Part shown: positions 5,259 to 7,007 of the stretch, one piece after another
Layout: each line of letters starts with the position of its first letter
Numbering within the stretch: the stretch's first letter is position 1
NCBI GenBank assembly: GCA_900550645.1
Contig: URTA01000084.1
Span: 1 to 7,007, forward strand
DNA length: 7,007 bases
From: an uncultured Porphyromonadaceae bacterium
GTDB lineage: Bacteria > Bacteroidota > Bacteroidia > Bacteroidales > Muribaculaceae
Direction: 5' to 3'
The notes under the pieces: model-generated
Told to the model about the DNA's origin: nothing
Databases searched by the model: none
Seen by the model: the letters and a program-made list of their open reading frames with translations, nothing else
Position numbers and translations under genes: made by a program

Positions 5259-6944
5259 ATGGATGAGAAGCTGATAATATACCAGGTGTTCCCGAGGATA
5301 CTGACCAATGACAATGCCGCGTGCGTCCCGGCAGGGACATACCGGCAGAACGGCTGCGGCAAAATGAATGATTTCACCGGCGAGCTGCTGGGGGCGATTC
5401 GAGAGTTGGGCGCGAATTGCGTCTGGTACACCGGGATAATCGAACACGCCACCAAGACGGCGTTCCATAGCATACCGGCCGACAATCCTCACATTGTCAA
5501 GGGGGAAGCCGGCTCGCCGTATGCCATACGCGACTATTATGACGTAGACCCGGCTCTCGCCGTCGATGTCGAGAGGCGCATGGCGGAGTTCGAGGCGTTG
5601 GTGGCTCGGACACACAGTGCCGGCATGAAGGTGCTTGTCGATTTCGTGCCAAACCATACAGCACGTGTCTACCAGTCAGACTGCGCCCCTCGCGGCGTGC
5701 GCGATTTCGGTTCGCAGGACGACACTACTCTTTCGTTTTCGCCGCGCAACAACTATTATTACATTACCAACCAGCAGTTTGCGCCTTCGATTGACCTGGG
5801 CAGCGGTGCGGATGCCTACCGCGAATTTCCCGCCAAGGCTACGGGCAACGACTGCTTCACGGCTTTCTGCTCGGAATATGACTGGTATGAGACCGCAAAG
5901 CTGAACTACGGCCATGACTATGCCTCGGGGACTGACCATTTCGACCCGATACCGCCGACATGGCTGCAGATGCGCGACATTCTGCTGCACTGGGCGGCAA
6001 AGGGCGTTGACGGTTTCCGCTGCGACATGGTGTTCATGGTGCCGCAAGCGTTCTGGCACTGGGCGATACGCGAGGTAAAGGAGAAATATCCGGACATAAT
6101 TTTCATAGGCGAGATATATGACGTAGGGTTATACCGCTCGTTCTTAGACTATTGCGGTTTCGACTACCTGTACGACAAGGTCAACCTGTACGACACGCTC
6201 GTCGGCATCGAGCGGCATGGGTATTCCGCTGCCCGCCTGACAGGGTGCTGGCAGACTGTGGACGGCATCGGCGACCGCATGCTGAATTTCCTCGAGAACC
6301 ATGACGAGGTGCGCTACGGCTCACGCGAGTTTGCCGGCGACCCGCTGCGCGTCACGCCGTCGCTGGTGACGAGTGCGCTGATGAGCCGCAGCCCCTTCAT
6401 GATATACTACGGACAAGAACTCGGCGAAAGCGCAGAAGACAACGAAGGATTTGCCGGCGACAACTGCCGCTCGACGATATTCGACTATTGGAGCTACGTC
6501 ACGATGCGACGCTGGTACAACCACGGCAAATGCGACGGCGCGGGGCTAAACGCCCATCAGCAGTGGCTGCGGTCGCGCTACGCCCGCGTGCTTAACATCT
6601 GCAACAGCGAGAAATGCGTGTCAGAGGGAGGCTTCTTCGACCTGATGTATGTCAACCTGCAGAACCCGGGGCTGAACCCACACGATACATTCGCGTTCCT
6701 GCGCTACACCGGCAACGAGGCTCTGCTCGTCGTAGCCAATTTCAGCGATGAGGAGAGGAAAGCGGAGGTGGTCATCCCCTCGCTGGCTTTCGAGATGGCC
6801 CGGTTGCCTGAAGGCCGCATCCGCGTGCAAGAACTGCTCACGGACACGGCCTCCGAAATCTCATTGTCGCCTGACTGCCCGGCAGCGGTGCGCGTAGGCG
6901 CACGCGATGCCGTCATACTCAAATTCAGCTGCGGACAGGTGTAA
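5259..6944 (+). CDS. GH13 alpha-amylase family glycosidase, cytoplasmic
   Basis: This 561-residue protein is a (beta/alpha)8-barrel enzyme acting on alpha-glucans such as maltodextrins or glycogen, or transferring alpha-glucosyl units. The four GH13 conserved regions are intact: I, DFVPNH (residues 128-133); II, GVDGFRCDM with nucleophile Asp256; III, FIGEIYD with acid/base Glu285; IV, FLENHDE with transition-state-stabilising Asp349. The N terminus MDEKLIIYQVFPRI goes straight into the first barrel strand, with no signal peptide, so it acts in the cytoplasm. Residues ~480-561, with LLVVANFSDEERKAEVVIP, form the usual C-terminal beta domain. It resembles a Bacteroidales GH13 group annotated only as alpha-amylase family, and I cannot assign a subfamily or product specificity. 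The start is well placed: CAGGA lies upstream and the gap to the patatin stop is 12 bases. No terminator is seen before the insertion-sequence end 30 bases downstream. Confidence 0.9.
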   Translation: MDEKLIIYQVFPRILTNDNAACVPAGTYRQNGCGKMNDFTGELLGAIRELGANCVWYTGIIEHATKTAFHSIPADNPHIVKGEAGSPYAIRDYYDVDPALAVDVERRMAEFEALVARTHSAGMKVLVDFVPNHTARVYQSDCAPRGVRDFGSQDDTTLSFSPRNNYYYITNQQFAPSIDLGSGADAYREFPAKATGNDCFTAFCSEYDWYETAKLNYGHDYASGTDHFDPIPPTWLQMRDILLHWAAKGVDGFRCDMVFMVPQAFWHWAIREVKEKYPDIIFIGEIYDVGLYRSFLDYCGFDYLYDKVNLYDTLVGIERHGYSAARLTGCWQTVDGIGDRMLNFLENHDEVRYGSREFAGDPLRVTPSLVTSALMSRSPFMIYYGQELGESAEDNEGFAGDNCRSTIFDYWSYVTMRRWYNHGKCDGAGLNAHQQWLRSRYARVLNICNSEKCVSEGGFFDLMYVNLQNPGLNPHDTFAFLRYTGNEALLVVANFSDEERKAEVVIPSLAFEMARLPEGRIRVQELLTDTASEISLSPDCPAAVRVGARDAVILKFSCGQV

Positions 6945-6956
6945 TTCCCCGTCAAG

Positions 6957-6974
6957 GTAGGGACACGGCGTGCC
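6957..6974. repeat. Left half of an interrupted palindromic intergenic repeat
   Basis: GTAGGGACACGGC followed by GT and GCC looks like the first arm, loop and first three paired bases of a long palindrome. The expected second arm (GCC followed by GTGTCCCTAC) is missing, because the sequence switches to the IS-like end after 6974. Short GGGACACGGC-type hairpin repeats occur between genes in gut Bacteroidales, from memory. In place it could have served as terminator or 3' stabiliser of the GH13 transcript. Confidence 0.45.
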
Positions 6975-7007
6975 TGAACTGCACCCCAAAAGTTGGACGG
7001 GGTAAAA
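6975..7007. mobile_element. Terminal inverted repeat of an IS3-family (IS150-like) insertion sequence
   Basis: The window ends in a sequence starting TGAACTGCACCCC, then AAAAGTTGGACGGGG. This matches the terminal pattern of IS3-family elements of the IS150 group (TG at the tip, then ACTG.CCCCCAAAAGTT.GAC), recalled from known ends. With TG at 6975 the body of the element lies to the right, outside the window. The transposase is not visible, so its orientation is unknown. Target duplications for this family are usually 3-4 bases, and the candidate copy on this side would be the bases ending at 6974. Confidence 0.6.

Noticed and set aside
5130..5657. 175-codon minus-strand frame across the patatin-GH13 junction
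   Set aside because: It spans two strong plus-strand genes with intact catalytic motifs and has no supporting features of its own.
1..7007. CRISPR array, tRNA or rRNA, riboswitch, phage or defence genes
   Set aside because: I saw no regularly spaced direct repeats, tRNA-like cloverleaf or conserved rRNA segments, and every long conserved frame has another good explanation.

Overview
The window looks like chromosomal DNA of a gut-type Bacteroidales, most likely Muribaculaceae or a close relative. This rests on three TAnnTTTG-type (Bacteroidetes -7) promoter boxes at sensible distances from genes, a ClpC tail and an ABC-F ATPase of Bacteroidales type, a DUF4491 protein, and a large secreted PKD protein ending in the short YNLQG...GIYI.GKKV module common in this order. 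The lineage call is inference from protein style, not from a marker gene.

Layout from left to right. Positions 1-~137 hold an internal piece of an ABC-F ATPase gene on the minus strand. It is joined head to head, at about 135-139, to the 3' end of a clpC-type gene on the plus strand (~136-573). Neither gene is whole, and the join cuts both inside conserved motifs, so this is a rearrangement breakpoint or an assembly chimera. A hairpin at 597-633 can terminate clpC and, from the other side, the minus-strand pair gtrA-like (1474-998) and DUF4491 (992-657), which lie 5 bases apart and form a likely operon of small membrane proteins. The divergent region 1475-1737 carries a promoter for each direction.

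Positions 1738-4293 encode an 851-residue exported multidomain protein: signal peptide, N-terminal jelly-roll-like region, choice-of-anchor-J-like domain, two PKD domains, a further beta-rich module and a C-terminal sorting-like tail. It is a single-gene unit with its own -33/-7 promoter and a strong terminator (4316-4358). A second plus-strand unit follows: a patatin-like lipid acyl hydrolase (4428-5246) and, 12 bases later, a cytoplasmic GH13 alpha-amylase-family enzyme (5259-6944), probably co-transcribed.

The right edge (6975-7007) looks like the terminus of an IS3-family (IS150-like) insertion sequence. It appears to have landed inside a palindromic intergenic repeat, of which only the left half is present. 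Most of the window is ordinary housekeeping and accessory gene content. I see no CRISPR array, tRNA, rRNA, phage or defence system. The most notable structures are the two edges: the ABC-F/clpC breakpoint and the IS-interrupted palindrome.
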